From contig CBDURE010000004.1 of NCBI GenBank assembly GCA_965369605.1, forward strand, positions 1-56,169: a DNA stretch of 56,169 nt, given 5' to 3'. Below are positions 35,737 through 44,689 of the stretch, in pieces. The notes beneath the pieces were generated by a model. The model had not been told where the DNA came from and did not search any database. It saw nothing but the letters and a program-made list of their open reading frames with translations. Made by a program: the position numbers and the translations under genes. The stretch's first letter is position 1. The number at the start of each line of letters is the position of its first letter. The DNA is from JAGGVT01 sp965369605. GTDB lineage: Bacteria > JAJVIF01 > JAGGVT01.

Positions 35737-35982
35737 TGGGAGCGCTGGTCTCTGACCGCTGTTGAAAAACCCTATTTTCCCCGTAACCCGGTCATGCCTT
35801 TATATGAAAATGTGAATCAAACCCGACAATCCTCGCAGGCATGCCGGGGTCATGCGTATCTAGCCACTTCCCGGGAATGCCTGCGAACTTTGTATAATTG
35901 ATCCACTCTTTTTAACAAAGGCATTCCAGGTTACATTAAAACCTAAGCCTTTTTCAAAAGCCCCCAGAGACCAGCGCTCCCA
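35737..35982. repeat. nested palindromic element of 246 bp
   Basis: Outer perfect 18-bp arms tgggagcgctggtctctg (35737-35754) and complement (35965-35982). Inside, gtaacccggtcatgccttt (35783-35801) pairs almost fully with 35917-35934, and cgcaggcatgccggg (35834-35848) pairs with cccgggaatgcctgcg (35870-35885). The whole spacer between ligA and the gamma-lyase gene is thus one nested structure. Short reading frames inside lack coding signs. Confidence 0.8.
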
Positions 35983-36003
35983 GGTTCGGAATTTATGCTT
36001 CAC

Positions 36004-37188
36004 CTAAATAAGCGCCAAAACCTGATCAAGGTCCTTGATAATATCATTAACCGATTCAATCCCGACACTTATTCTTACAAGACCCTCGGATATATTCGCT
36101 TGTTTAAGTTCATCGCATGTGTATGTCGAATGTGTCATGCTTGCGGGATGCTGAATCAGCGTGTCGCAATCTCCCAGTGAAACAGCAAGCTTGCACAGTT
36201 TCACATTATTCATGATTGTCTTGCCGGCATCGATTCCGCCCTTGACATCGAAACTGACAATTCCGCCAAACGCGCTCATCTGCTTTTTCGCGACCTCATG
36301 ATAGGGGTCGGACTCCAATCCCGGATATCTGATAACCTCGATTTTGGGATGGTCTTTCAGGAATTTGGCAATCTCAAAAGCATTTTCAGAATGTCGCTGC
36401 ATTCGGATGTGAAGCGTTTTCATTCCTCTTAGAAGAAGCCATGCTTCAAATGGGCCAAGATTCAAGCCGAGATGCCCCATTCTTTCCCATGCGTGATGAA
36501 TGTCTTCTTTATTTCCAACAAGAATTCCCGCGACAACATCCCCATGTCCGCTTGTGTATTTTGTAGCACTGTGAAGTACCATTGTCGCGCCAAGTGAAAG
36601 AGGCCGTTGAAGAGCCGGAGTTGCGAATGTGTTATCCACGATTAGCGGAAGGTTTTTAGATTTCGCTACCTCTGAAACCGCTTTGATATCAACAACTTTA
36701 AGTGTTGGATTTGCCGGGGTTTCGGTCCAAATCAGCTTGGTATTCGGTTTGATTGCAGCGGCAATCTCATCCTGATTCGATGTATCAATAAAGGATGTTT
36801 CAATGCCAAGCCGTTTTAACTCCTCTGAAAACTGGCAGAACGTGCCGCCGTAGATAACACTGTCGCTGATAATGTGGTCACCGCTTTGTGCATAAGCCAG
36901 AACAGCGCAAAGAGTGGCTCCAAGACCGCTGGAGCAGACCTGGCCGGCCTCAGCGCCCTCAAGAGCTGCCATTTTCTTCGCCAGCATATCAGTGTTCGGA
37001 TTATTAATTCGGGAATATATGTATCCCTCTCCCTCTCCTCTGAAAAGCTCTGCGCCATGATCCGCGCTTTTAAATACAAAAGTTGATGTTTGATAGATTG
37101 GTGGTGTGAGCGCTCCCGTGATCGGATCCGGTTCAGTTCCTGCGTGAACCGCGAGCGTTTCAAAGTCATACATGTTTGGGTCTTCCAT
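36004..37188 (-). CDS. Cys/Met-metabolism PLP enzyme, methionine gamma-lyase-like
   Basis: A 394-residue enzyme. LAVHAGTEPDP and PPIYQTSTF at the start, YSRINNPNT, PLP-binding Lys in HSATKYTSGHGD, and the C-terminal SLGDCDTLIQHPASMTHS that is most like methionine gamma-lyase and O-acetylhomoserine sulfhydrylase. The Cys that marks classical gamma-lyases (YGCTF) is Gly here (YGGTF), so cystathionine gamma-synthase/lyase or sulfhydrylase activity is equally possible. Separate transcript. Confidence 0.88.
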   Translation of the reverse strand: MEDPNMYDFETLAVHAGTEPDPITGALTPPIYQTSTFVFKSADHGAELFRGEGEGYIYSRINNPNTDMLAKKMAALEGAEAGQVCSSGLGATLCAVLAYAQSGDHIISDSVIYGGTFCQFSEELKRLGIETSFIDTSNQDEIAAAIKPNTKLIWTETPANPTLKVVDIKAVSEVAKSKNLPLIVDNTFATPALQRPLSLGATMVLHSATKYTSGHGDVVAGILVGNKEDIHHAWERMGHLGLNLGPFEAWLLLRGMKTLHIRMQRHSENAFEIAKFLKDHPKIEVIRYPGLESDPYHEVAKKQMSAFGGIVSFDVKGGIDAGKTIMNNVKLCKLAVSLGDCDTLIQHPASMTHSTYTCDELKQANISEGLVRISVGIESVNDIIKDLDQVLALI

Positions 37189-37229
37189 GGTTATCGCTTC
37201 CTAAGTTTAAAGATGATTTGAATAAAAAT

Positions 37230-37257
37230 CAGACTGTCTCTCAGAACAAGAAGTCTG
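37230..37257 (-). terminator. possible terminator after aldehyde dehydrogenase
   Basis: Six-bp stem cagact/agtctg (37230-37235 with 37252-37257), 21 nt after the stop and followed on the minus strand by atttttatt. Weak stem. Confidence 0.4.
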
Positions 37258-37278
37258 AAAAAATGCATTATAGTATCA

Positions 37279-38706
37279 TTAAGGTTCGTTGACCACCATG
37301 ATTCTTGTTTCAGTCATTTCCTCGATTGCGTATTCCGGTCCCTCCCGCCCGATTCCGGAATCACGGCATCCGCCGTAAGGCATTGCATCCACTCTAAAAG
37401 TAGGGACATCATTGACAATTACGCCGCCAACCTGCCATGTTCTGTATGCCCTGTACGCCTTTTCCATATCGCGAGTAAATATCCCAGCCTGCAAACCATA
37501 TCGAGTATCGCCAACTGATTCAACAGCATCATCAAAATCGCTGTATTTATTCACCACAACGACAGGACCAAAAACCTCATCCTTTAGAACCTTGCAATCA
37601 GGTGATGGGTTTTCGATTATTGTAGCTTGCACTATTGAGCCATCTCGATTTCCGCCGCAAAGTACATTTCCTCCTTTTGATGACGCTTCATCTATCCATG
37701 AGACAATCCTTTCTGCTTCCTTTTTATTAATAACAGGCCCCATGTCTGTGGTTTCATCAAGAGGGTCGCCGTATTTTAATTTTGATGTTTTGTCCACAAA
37801 TGATGAAATGAAATCATCATAAATCGATTCGTGGATATAAAGCCTCTGCAGCGATATGCAAACCTGTCCCTGATTAGCAAAAGCGCCCATGAGGCATCTA
37901 TTGGTAGCTCTTTCAAGATCAGTGTCCGGTTCAATAATGCATCCGGCGTTTCCGCCAAGTTCGAGAGAAACACGAGTTTTAACACATCGTGATTTGATTG
38001 ACCAGCCGACATCATCACTGCCGGTAAAGGTGATTAGTTTGATTCTGTCATCACCCGCAAGAGGATTTGCAGTCTCGGCGCTCATTGGAACAATTGAAAC
38101 CTGCCCCGGAACCGTTCCGATTTCATTCAGAATATCACCCAGAATCAGAGCGGTGGATGATACCTGCGATGCCGGTTTTAGAATGAACGGACATCCGGCA
38201 GCGATTGCCGGCGCAAGCTTGTGCATTACAAGATTAATTGGAAAATTAAACGGTGTAATTCCCAGAACAGGCCCTATCGGGAATCTCTGGATTATGCCGT
38301 ATTGCCATTTGTCATCATGTGATGCGTTAATCGGAATGTGTTCCCACTTGGGTGACCGCACCGCTTCGATTGCGAGATGAATTGTAATCAAAGCTCTTTT
38401 GACTTCAGCTTTGGAATATCGAATCGGCTTTCCCGCTTCAAGTGCAATGGTTTTAGCTATCTCATCGCTTCGTTTGACAATTCCATCACGAAATCTTTCA
38501 AGAAGGTTGATTCGCTCTTCAGCGCTGATTTTCGAAACTTCATCAAATGATTCATACGCCAATTTAACCGTGCGTTCACGCTCCTCAATTTGAGCCATGT
38601 GGATTGACGCGACTATTTCATCATTAAAAGGATTTCGAATATTATAGATATTCCCGGATGGAGCCAGATATTCATTCCCGATGTAAAAACCTTTTGCCTG
38701 ATTCAT
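37279..38706 (-). CDS. aldehyde dehydrogenase family protein
   Basis: A 475-residue NAD(P)-dependent dehydrogenase. ITPFNFPINLVMHKLAPAIA, KPASQVSSTAL, FTGSDDVGWSI, general-base Glu in SLELGGNAG and catalytic Cys in NQGQVCISLQR. Closest in overall look to the broad lactaldehyde/phosphonoacetaldehyde/non-phosphorylating GAPDH group; substrate uncertain. Divergent from the DUF362 gene. Confidence 0.92.
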   Translation of the reverse strand: MNQAKGFYIGNEYLAPSGNIYNIRNPFNDEIVASIHMAQIEERERTVKLAYESFDEVSKISAEERINLLERFRDGIVKRSDEIAKTIALEAGKPIRYSKAEVKRALITIHLAIEAVRSPKWEHIPINASHDDKWQYGIIQRFPIGPVLGITPFNFPINLVMHKLAPAIAAGCPFILKPASQVSSTALILGDILNEIGTVPGQVSIVPMSAETANPLAGDDRIKLITFTGSDDVGWSIKSRCVKTRVSLELGGNAGCIIEPDTDLERATNRCLMGAFANQGQVCISLQRLYIHESIYDDFISSFVDKTSKLKYGDPLDETTDMGPVINKKEAERIVSWIDEASSKGGNVLCGGNRDGSIVQATIIENPSPDCKVLKDEVFGPVVVVNKYSDFDDAVESVGDTRYGLQAGIFTRDMEKAYRAYRTWQVGGVIVNDVPTFRVDAMPYGGCRDSGIGREGPEYAIEEMTETRIMVVNEP

Positions 38707-38780
38707 TTATGTCACCATCTTTCATTCTTGAATGAAACGATTTTATTAAAATAATTCGATAACATCAATGACTTTCGACC

Positions 38781-38789
38781 TGATATAAT
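38781..38789 (+). promoter_or_regulatory. extended -10 promoter before DUF362 gene
   Basis: TGATATAAT (TGnTATAAT) about 80 nt before the DUF362 start; no clear -35 box, as common for extended -10 promoters. Confidence 0.45.
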
Positions 38790-38868
38790 GTTTACCAGCA
38801 TTAACACGTTTTAAGAAAACAATAAAACCAGGCTCTTTAGCCTTGTACCTACTCCGAAGAGGTGAACC

Positions 38869-39999
38869 ATGGCTGGCAAGAAACCTTTCGATGAACTTAA
38901 TCATCTATCAATAGATGAAATTGAACGGCGAATCAACGAGGATGAAATGGACTGGCTAAGCCGTCGCGATTTGCTTGATAAATCCGCACGGGTAATCGGC
39001 GGATTGTCTCTTGGTATGCTGATGTTTTCCGGTTCATCCAGGGCGTACGCTGATGTTGAGTGGATTGATGAAGGCGAAAAAACTAAAACTCCCCCCAAAG
39101 CAAAAAGAGGTAAAACAGTAAATAAAAACAATTCTCTTGTAGTCAAGATGGCAAACAGGAAAGCGGTTGATTCATCCGGTTCAGGCAAAGATGGCGCTGT
39201 TTTTGACATGATAACCAAAGGAATCAGGGATCTAACGGGTGAAAAGGATGCTTCAAAAGCATGGCGAACAATAGCATCGGAGGGACAGCGTGTGGGAATA
39301 AAGGCAAGCTGTATCGCCGGGCCAAACATGTCAACTCAGGTGCCGGTTGTTATGGCGATTGTAGAGGGATTGAAATCAGCAGGTGTTCGGGAGCGCGATA
39401 TAATCATTTGGGAGCGTTCTGACAGGGAGCTTAAACGCGCGGGATTTACAGTATCTACAGGAACTGATTCACTTCGCTGCCATGGCACAAAAAGCTACGA
39501 GCCTGTTACCAACAATATCAACGGCACGAAATTCAAGCTATCCACAATTCTAACTGATGAAATCGATGTTCTAATCAATGTGCCTGTGATGAAAAATCAC
39601 GGAGCCGCCGGTGTTACACTTTCGTTAAAAAACCATTATGGTTCTCATAATAATCCGGGAGACCATCACGGAAATAACTGCGATCCTCATATAGCGAATA
39701 TCTGTTCGCATGATGACATCCACAAAAAGACGAAACTAATCGTACTTGATGCTCTCAGGGCACAGTGCAATGGCGGTCCGAGCGACAAGCCGCAATTCAA
39801 GTGGAATCCGGGAATAATCCTCATGAGCAGGGACAGCGTGGCAATTGACCGAATCGGTAGCGAAATCATTGATGCTCGCCGAATTGAAACGAATATCAAG
39901 CCTCTGGGAAACTCGCATCGCCATATAATTACCGCTGAGAGTCTTGGGCTTGGAATCGCTGATAGAAAGATGATTGAAGTCAAAAATGTAGTGGTTTAA
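38869..39999 (+). CDS. Tat-exported DUF362 protein
   Basis: A 376-residue protein. A twin-arginine motif SRRDLL (residues 31-36) lies before a hydrophobic stretch (43-55) and an AYA cleavage site near 62, so it should be exported folded, perhaps with a cofactor. The rest is DUF362: VGIKASCIAGPNMSTQ, INVPVMKNHGAAGVTLSLKN, NNPGDHHGNNCDPHIANICS and NPGIILMSRDSVAIDRIG. The His/Cys-rich middle could bind metal. No ferredoxin domain is fused. The N-terminal 30 residues before the Tat motif are unusually long. 58 nt before the S55 pair. Confidence 0.85.
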   Translation: MAGKKPFDELNHLSIDEIERRINEDEMDWLSRRDLLDKSARVIGGLSLGMLMFSGSSRAYADVEWIDEGEKTKTPPKAKRGKTVNKNNSLVVKMANRKAVDSSGSGKDGAVFDMITKGIRDLTGEKDASKAWRTIASEGQRVGIKASCIAGPNMSTQVPVVMAIVEGLKSAGVRERDIIIWERSDRELKRAGFTVSTGTDSLRCHGTKSYEPVTNNINGTKFKLSTILTDEIDVLINVPVMKNHGAAGVTLSLKNHYGSHNNPGDHHGNNCDPHIANICSHDDIHKKTKLIVLDALRAQCNGGPSDKPQFKWNPGIILMSRDSVAIDRIGSEIIDARRIETNIKPLGNSHRHIITAESLGLGIADRKMIEVKNVVV

Positions 40000-40057
40000 T
40001 AATTCCTTATTATTTATAATCCCAAAGTTGTTTTAATTTCATGCAAAGGAGCGTCGA

Positions 40058-41773
40058 ATGCGTCAGGTACTTTTAATACTGATGATATTGAGCGCATTTA
40101 TATTGTCCGGTGCATCATCAATGGTGATTGCTGAACCTGATGATCAAAATTACCTTTCAACGAATGAAATCCGTCCCGGCATGAGAGGGTATGGATTAAC
40201 CACACTTAATGGAAATGAGATAGTTCGATATCCAATCAAAGTTTTATCTGTGATGGGGAATCGTGGAGGCACAATTCCTCACTTCAAAAGTATTCTAATT
40301 AAGTTGGATGATGTAGGTGAATTCCCGGATGGCTGGGTCGGCTTTCAAAATGATATGGCCGGGTCGCCTGTCTATATAAATAACAAACTTATAGGCGCTG
40401 TATATTCATTTTCTGAATGGTCGATGCATGAAATCGCGCAGGTTAGGCCAATTGAGGAGATGCACCTTATCGCTGAACGCCATGGAAATATCAACAAAAC
40501 AGAGCGCGCGTTAGAGCGCAGAACTCTACTCGAAACCTCAGAAGAGAATTCAAACGCGGCGTCAGGCGTCTCAATTGAAACATCTCCTTTCTTTAATAGT
40601 GCGGAAAAAGCAGATAGCATTAGAGAACTTTTCCCCGGCGATGCTGTAGCTGCTGTATGGGCAATCGGTGATTACACACGAATTCAAAAGGGCAATGTCA
40701 CCGAGATAGCCGATAGTAATGAATTCTATGCCTTTGGCAAAAGCGTATTTGGACGTGTCGGATTAATTAACGCTCCATTGATTCGTGTCGATGTGCTTAA
40801 CACCATGAATGGATTCAACCGGAATTTCCAGATTGCAAATCCCGGCTTGATTGTCGGCACTATTCAGGAAGATAGAACATCAGGAGTTTACGGGAAACTT
40901 GGCGAAGCACCAGAACTATTAGAGGTTGAAGTCATAATTCACGATGTCCTCTACAGCAAAGTTCATGAGGCGTTCACGCTGGTTATTAATGATGAAAAGT
41001 TTTATCCGCAACTTGTTCCAGTCGCGGTTTCACATTCTATAAGGAAACATCTGGATGTAAGCTGGGAAGGAACAATCGACCTCGCCTTTGAGGTTACATT
41101 TACGGTTGACAGTGGCGCGGTTAAGACATGGGGCGCGAGAAATATTTTCTTCGGTGACAAAATAACATCGCTTGCTTTAAATGATCTTACAAAAACGCTG
41201 AATACACTCGCGGAAAATGATTTTGGGAAAGTGAAAATCGACAAAATAAGTGTGGAGGTATTCTGGACTCCCTCAAGGGAAACAGCGCGAATTGAATCAC
41301 TTGAAATCACTGACTGCGATGGCCTTTGGAAAAAGGATGAAAGATATGTTTTAAAAAGAGGGGAGGATGTTTCTCTGAAAGTTGCGATTCGCCCATACAA
41401 GCGGGAAGTAATCGAGCAGGAAATAACAATTAAGATTGATGATGAATTCCCAAAGGGCGATGCTGTGATTCAGGTTAGAGGCGGATGCTCGTTGATTCCA
41501 AAACCAAATGATATTTCAAAAGAGGCATTGAAGAAAATTGAGGAGAACATAAACGGCAGAACAAAGATTCTGGAACCAGCGCCGCCAAAAGGCCTTGAAA
41601 GCCTTCTATCAGGCATGGCGTTTCTTGTGCCATCGAATAGAAGAATTGTTGAATTAATATCAACCGAAAAAACACCTGTCCGCGGAGTGGACAGGTTTAA
41701 CCAAACAGACAACGCTGAGATGGATTTTGTCATTTACGGTTTCGATTCAATCCTTGTGAAAATCAAGGATTAG
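40058..41773 (+). CDS. SpoIVB/S55-like exported protein, catalytic residues replaced
   Basis: A 571-residue exported protein with signal peptide (hydrophobic 4-22, then MVIAEP). It follows the S55 layout: EIRPGMRGYGLTTLNG, the region aligned to the GMSGSP nucleophile motif, VRPIEEM, and the region aligned to FGHP. Here the nucleophile Ser is Ala101 (DMAGSPVY) and the His is Lys228 (AFGKSVFG), so proteolysis is not expected. C-terminal residues about 270-560 are beta-rich with no name I know. Followed 33 nt later by an intact paralogue; a regulatory or chaperone role toward it is inference. Confidence 0.85.
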   Translation: MRQVLLILMILSAFILSGASSMVIAEPDDQNYLSTNEIRPGMRGYGLTTLNGNEIVRYPIKVLSVMGNRGGTIPHFKSILIKLDDVGEFPDGWVGFQNDMAGSPVYINNKLIGAVYSFSEWSMHEIAQVRPIEEMHLIAERHGNINKTERALERRTLLETSEENSNAASGVSIETSPFFNSAEKADSIRELFPGDAVAAVWAIGDYTRIQKGNVTEIADSNEFYAFGKSVFGRVGLINAPLIRVDVLNTMNGFNRNFQIANPGLIVGTIQEDRTSGVYGKLGEAPELLEVEVIIHDVLYSKVHEAFTLVINDEKFYPQLVPVAVSHSIRKHLDVSWEGTIDLAFEVTFTVDSGAVKTWGARNIFFGDKITSLALNDLTKTLNTLAENDFGKVKIDKISVEVFWTPSRETARIESLEITDCDGLWKKDERYVLKRGEDVSLKVAIRPYKREVIEQEITIKIDDEFPKGDAVIQVRGGCSLIPKPNDISKEALKKIEENINGRTKILEPAPPKGLESLLSGMAFLVPSNRRIVELISTEKTPVRGVDRFNQTDNAEMDFVIYGFDSILVKIKD

Positions 41774-41806
41774 CATGATTTTTGAAAATACGACCAGGAG
41801 TTCGAT

Positions 41807-43741
41807 TTGAAGGATACGCTTAGATTTATTTCATATATTTTAATCGTTTGGATATCGCTGACGGGAATTCTCCTTTCAATGCCGAATCCGGATCGGTTTG
41901 AATTTATATTCATGGATGAACTTGAAAGCGGAATGATGGGAGAAGCTCTTACTGTTATAGAAGGAGCAAAAATTGAATCATTCACAGTTGAACTCATTGG
42001 GATTGCAAGAGATTCAGGTTTCGATAATCGCGATTTCCTGCTGTGCCGCATGTCGGGCGATGTAATCGAAAGATCAGGCGGAATCGCGGGTGGAATGAGC
42101 GGAAGTCCGGTTTACTTTTCCGGACGCCTCGCCGGAGCGGTAAGCGGGCATTGGAGTTTTACTGACCAGACTGTTGGAATTGTAACCCCGATTGAATATA
42201 TGCTTGAGGAAATAGATTACATCAAATCGGACATTCTTTCCCGCAGCAATCAAACCGATGAAACAGCGTGGAAAAAGAGAAACAGCTCAACAGCAGCAAT
42301 GGCGATTCACGAAATCAAAATAGTGCCATCGGCTGATTTAATCCCCACAGACAGTGAAAACGTTTTTGTCAGCGCGTCAACGCCTTTCTATATTTCCGGT
42401 ATTGATGAGGAAGACCTTGAGCTTATCAACCCCATTTTAAACGAGACAGGAAATAATGAACTATTCATTGTGCCGATTAGATATCCGCCAAATGTCAAAG
42501 TTCCAAAGGAGTTCTGTCCGGGATGTGTTGTGTCAGTGCCTCTTTCAAGAGGCGATATTTCGTATGGAGGATACGGCACGATTACGTGGGTAAGTGATGA
42601 CGGCAAATATTTTCTTGGTTTCGGCCACTCAATGGGACGGCGTGGCCCTTGCGAAATACCGGTTGGGAACGGATACATCTACGGTATGTTAAGAAGCCAT
42701 TTCAGATCTTCCAAACTTGGTGTCGCGCTTGATCCTATCGGAATGGTGCTTCAGGACAGAGGTGATGCCATAGCCGGAATTATAGGCGATGTGCCACCTT
42801 ATATCCCTGTGAAAGTAAGCACTATCGGTTCCACTCTCAAGGACAGAATTACAATGAGAAGCGAAGTGATTCCATCATGGGATGAATATCCAAAAGTTAC
42901 GTCTGCTGTTGTTACAGCATCGATTTCACGATGCCTTGATGGCGATTCAAGCGGTACTCTGAATGTAAATACAACTGTAAAACTAAAAATAAACGAGGAA
43001 ACAAAATGGTTCAGGCGTGATGACATATATTCAGGGAATAACATAATCGCTAAATATCGGGATAGCCTTCAGCAGATTCTCATGCGAATAAGGGAAACTG
43101 ATATGGATTATGTCACGCTTGAATACATTGACGTTACCGCTGAATACAGGCCCGACAGGCACGAGGCCCGAATTGAGGGATTTGAAATTCTTTCAGTCGA
43201 TGAGATAAAAAGCAGGGCGGATGATAAAAATCATGCTAACGATTATCATGAGGATGCATTTGATGATACGTCCAACTACAGCAATCCCAAACTGGATGAG
43301 GACAATCCGCAGAAATATATTCTTGAATCAGATTCACTGTATCTTGCCGCGATTAATCTTGTGAACTATCGAGCTCCAAGGGAAATAGTCTATATCCCAT
43401 TCTTCTTGCCCGATTCTTTTGAGGATGGTAAAGGCAGAATAACTATCAGAAATGAAGCTGGAGAAATGCCATCCGCTAATGTGGTCGGGTCTGATGTGAA
43501 CGCCTATATAAGCAAATGGAAAAAAGAACCCGGGCGCGAATCGATTGATGACATCAACTCAATTGAACAATATCTTGAGAATCTTTTCGAATCAAACAGG
43601 GGTAACGTTCTGATATTTGAGATTGTAAGTGAAAAGAATAACGCTTCTAATAATAAAGGGAATACTATCGTTAGAATTGAAATCGAGCGCGAGGGCGCTC
43701 TGAAGGGTATCTGGGAAAGTGAATTGAAAATCGAGAAGTGA
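41807..43741 (+). CDS. SpoIVB/S55-like serine peptidase, exported
   Basis: A 644-residue paralogue of the gene before it. TTG start with AGGAG 7 nt upstream. N-terminal signal helix (about 5-25). Nucleophile Ser98 in GMSGSPVYFSGRLAG, His274 in LGFGHSMGRRG, then VLQDRGDAIAGIIG as in the family, so both catalytic residues are kept. A long C-terminal domain with acidic stretch (around 475-505) is specific to this lineage as far as I can tell. Family members outside spore formers are exported proteins of mostly unknown role. Convergent with nadE, the stops adjoining. Confidence 0.87.
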   Translation: MKDTLRFISYILIVWISLTGILLSMPNPDRFEFIFMDELESGMMGEALTVIEGAKIESFTVELIGIARDSGFDNRDFLLCRMSGDVIERSGGIAGGMSGSPVYFSGRLAGAVSGHWSFTDQTVGIVTPIEYMLEEIDYIKSDILSRSNQTDETAWKKRNSSTAAMAIHEIKIVPSADLIPTDSENVFVSASTPFYISGIDEEDLELINPILNETGNNELFIVPIRYPPNVKVPKEFCPGCVVSVPLSRGDISYGGYGTITWVSDDGKYFLGFGHSMGRRGPCEIPVGNGYIYGMLRSHFRSSKLGVALDPIGMVLQDRGDAIAGIIGDVPPYIPVKVSTIGSTLKDRITMRSEVIPSWDEYPKVTSAVVTASISRCLDGDSSGTLNVNTTVKLKINEETKWFRRDDIYSGNNIIAKYRDSLQQILMRIRETDMDYVTLEYIDVTAEYRPDRHEARIEGFEILSVDEIKSRADDKNHANDYHEDAFDDTSNYSNPKLDEDNPQKYILESDSLYLAAINLVNYRAPREIVYIPFFLPDSFEDGKGRITIRNEAGEMPSANVVGSDVNAYISKWKKEPGRESIDDINSIEQYLENLFESNRGNVLIFEIVSEKNNASNNKGNTIVRIEIEREGALKGIWESELKIEK

Positions 43742-43742
43742 T

Positions 43743-44675
43743 CTATTTGCCCCAGTCTCGCAGATACCTGAAATCCTTACCGATTGTGCGGTGCGACAAT
43801 TTCGCGATTACCGGTACGGTTCTTTTAAACTGCGAATTCTTTATCATCTCATACACACGATTCACGAATTTCTCATCATAGCCAAGTTTGATAATCTCTG
43901 ACGCTCTGTATCTTCTGTCAACCAAAAGATACAAAATCTCATCCACATCAAAGTAGGTAAAACCAAGTTCCGCTTCATCGGTTTGGCCTTCCCATAAATC
44001 AGCGGACGGAATTTTATTCACAACAGCTTCAGGAAGTGACAGGTATTTTGAAAGTTCGGAAACCTGAGTTTTATACAGATCGCCAAGAGGATTTATCGCG
44101 CTTGCCATATCACCAAAAAGAGTTGAGTATCCAAGGAGAAGTTCGCTTTTATTACTCGTGCCAAGAACAAGCGCGTTTTGTGTCACAGACTGGTCATAGA
44201 GAATACTCATCCTTTCGCGAGCCATTTTGTTTCCACGCCTGTTATTATCGGCATCTGGAATTGTCTCGAAGTATGAGTCAATCATCGTGGATATGTCGAT
44301 AACGTGCCTTTCGATATCAAGAGCATCACAAACCGCCAAGCCGTCAGTTATGCTGGAACGCGACGACTCACGGTAGGGCATCAAATAGGCGACAACGTTT
44401 TCCTTTCCAAGAGAATCAACCGCGAGATATGAACTTAACGCTGAATCAATTCCGCCTGAGACTCCTATCACAACCCGATTGAATCCAATCTTGCGCGTTT
44501 CATGGTAAATGAAAGCGGTTAAAAGCTTGTGAACTCCCTCATTGCACATTGAGAGGTCAACCTTTTTAGCGCTTTTTTGTATCTTATCTTCCATGTTATA
44601 CATCCGGATAATCGATTGAAACTTTTCGGATACCAGATTATAGTTTAATCCTGAGTTTATTTCATTAACAAACAT
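43743..44675 (-). CDS. nadE: NAD synthetase, stand-alone synthetase domain
   Basis: Up to 310 residues. Adenylating N-type ATP pyrophosphatase: ATP loop VVIGVSGGIDSALSSYL, VAYLMPYRESS, LGTSNKSELLLGYSTLFGD and KIPSADLWEGQTDEAELGF. The C-terminus ends KRTVPVIAKLSHRTIGKDFRYLRDWG, seen in one NadE subgroup. No glutaminase domain, so ammonia is the direct donor unless a separate subunit provides it. The long start (44675) leaves only 14 bp to the next divergent gene; a TATAAT on the minus strand at 44642-44637 suggests the true start is Met at 44603 or 44594. Confidence 0.94.
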   Translation of the reverse strand: MFVNEINSGLNYNLVSEKFQSIIRMYNMEDKIQKSAKKVDLSMCNEGVHKLLTAFIYHETRKIGFNRVVIGVSGGIDSALSSYLAVDSLGKENVVAYLMPYRESSRSSITDGLAVCDALDIERHVIDISTMIDSYFETIPDADNNRRGNKMARERMSILYDQSVTQNALVLGTSNKSELLLGYSTLFGDMASAINPLGDLYKTQVSELSKYLSLPEAVVNKIPSADLWEGQTDEAELGFTYFDVDEILYLLVDRRYRASEIIKLGYDEKFVNRVYEMIKNSQFKRTVPVIAKLSHRTIGKDFRYLRDWGK

Positions 44676-44689
44676 AAGGTGATTGATAA

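Noticed and set aside
35623..35901. 92-codon frame at the end of ligA
   Set aside because: Half overlaps ligA out of frame and half is palindromic repeat.
40058..43741. Evidence for spore formation
   Set aside because: S55 domains occur widely in non-sporulating bacteria; other signs here point to a diderm, and no spo genes are seen.
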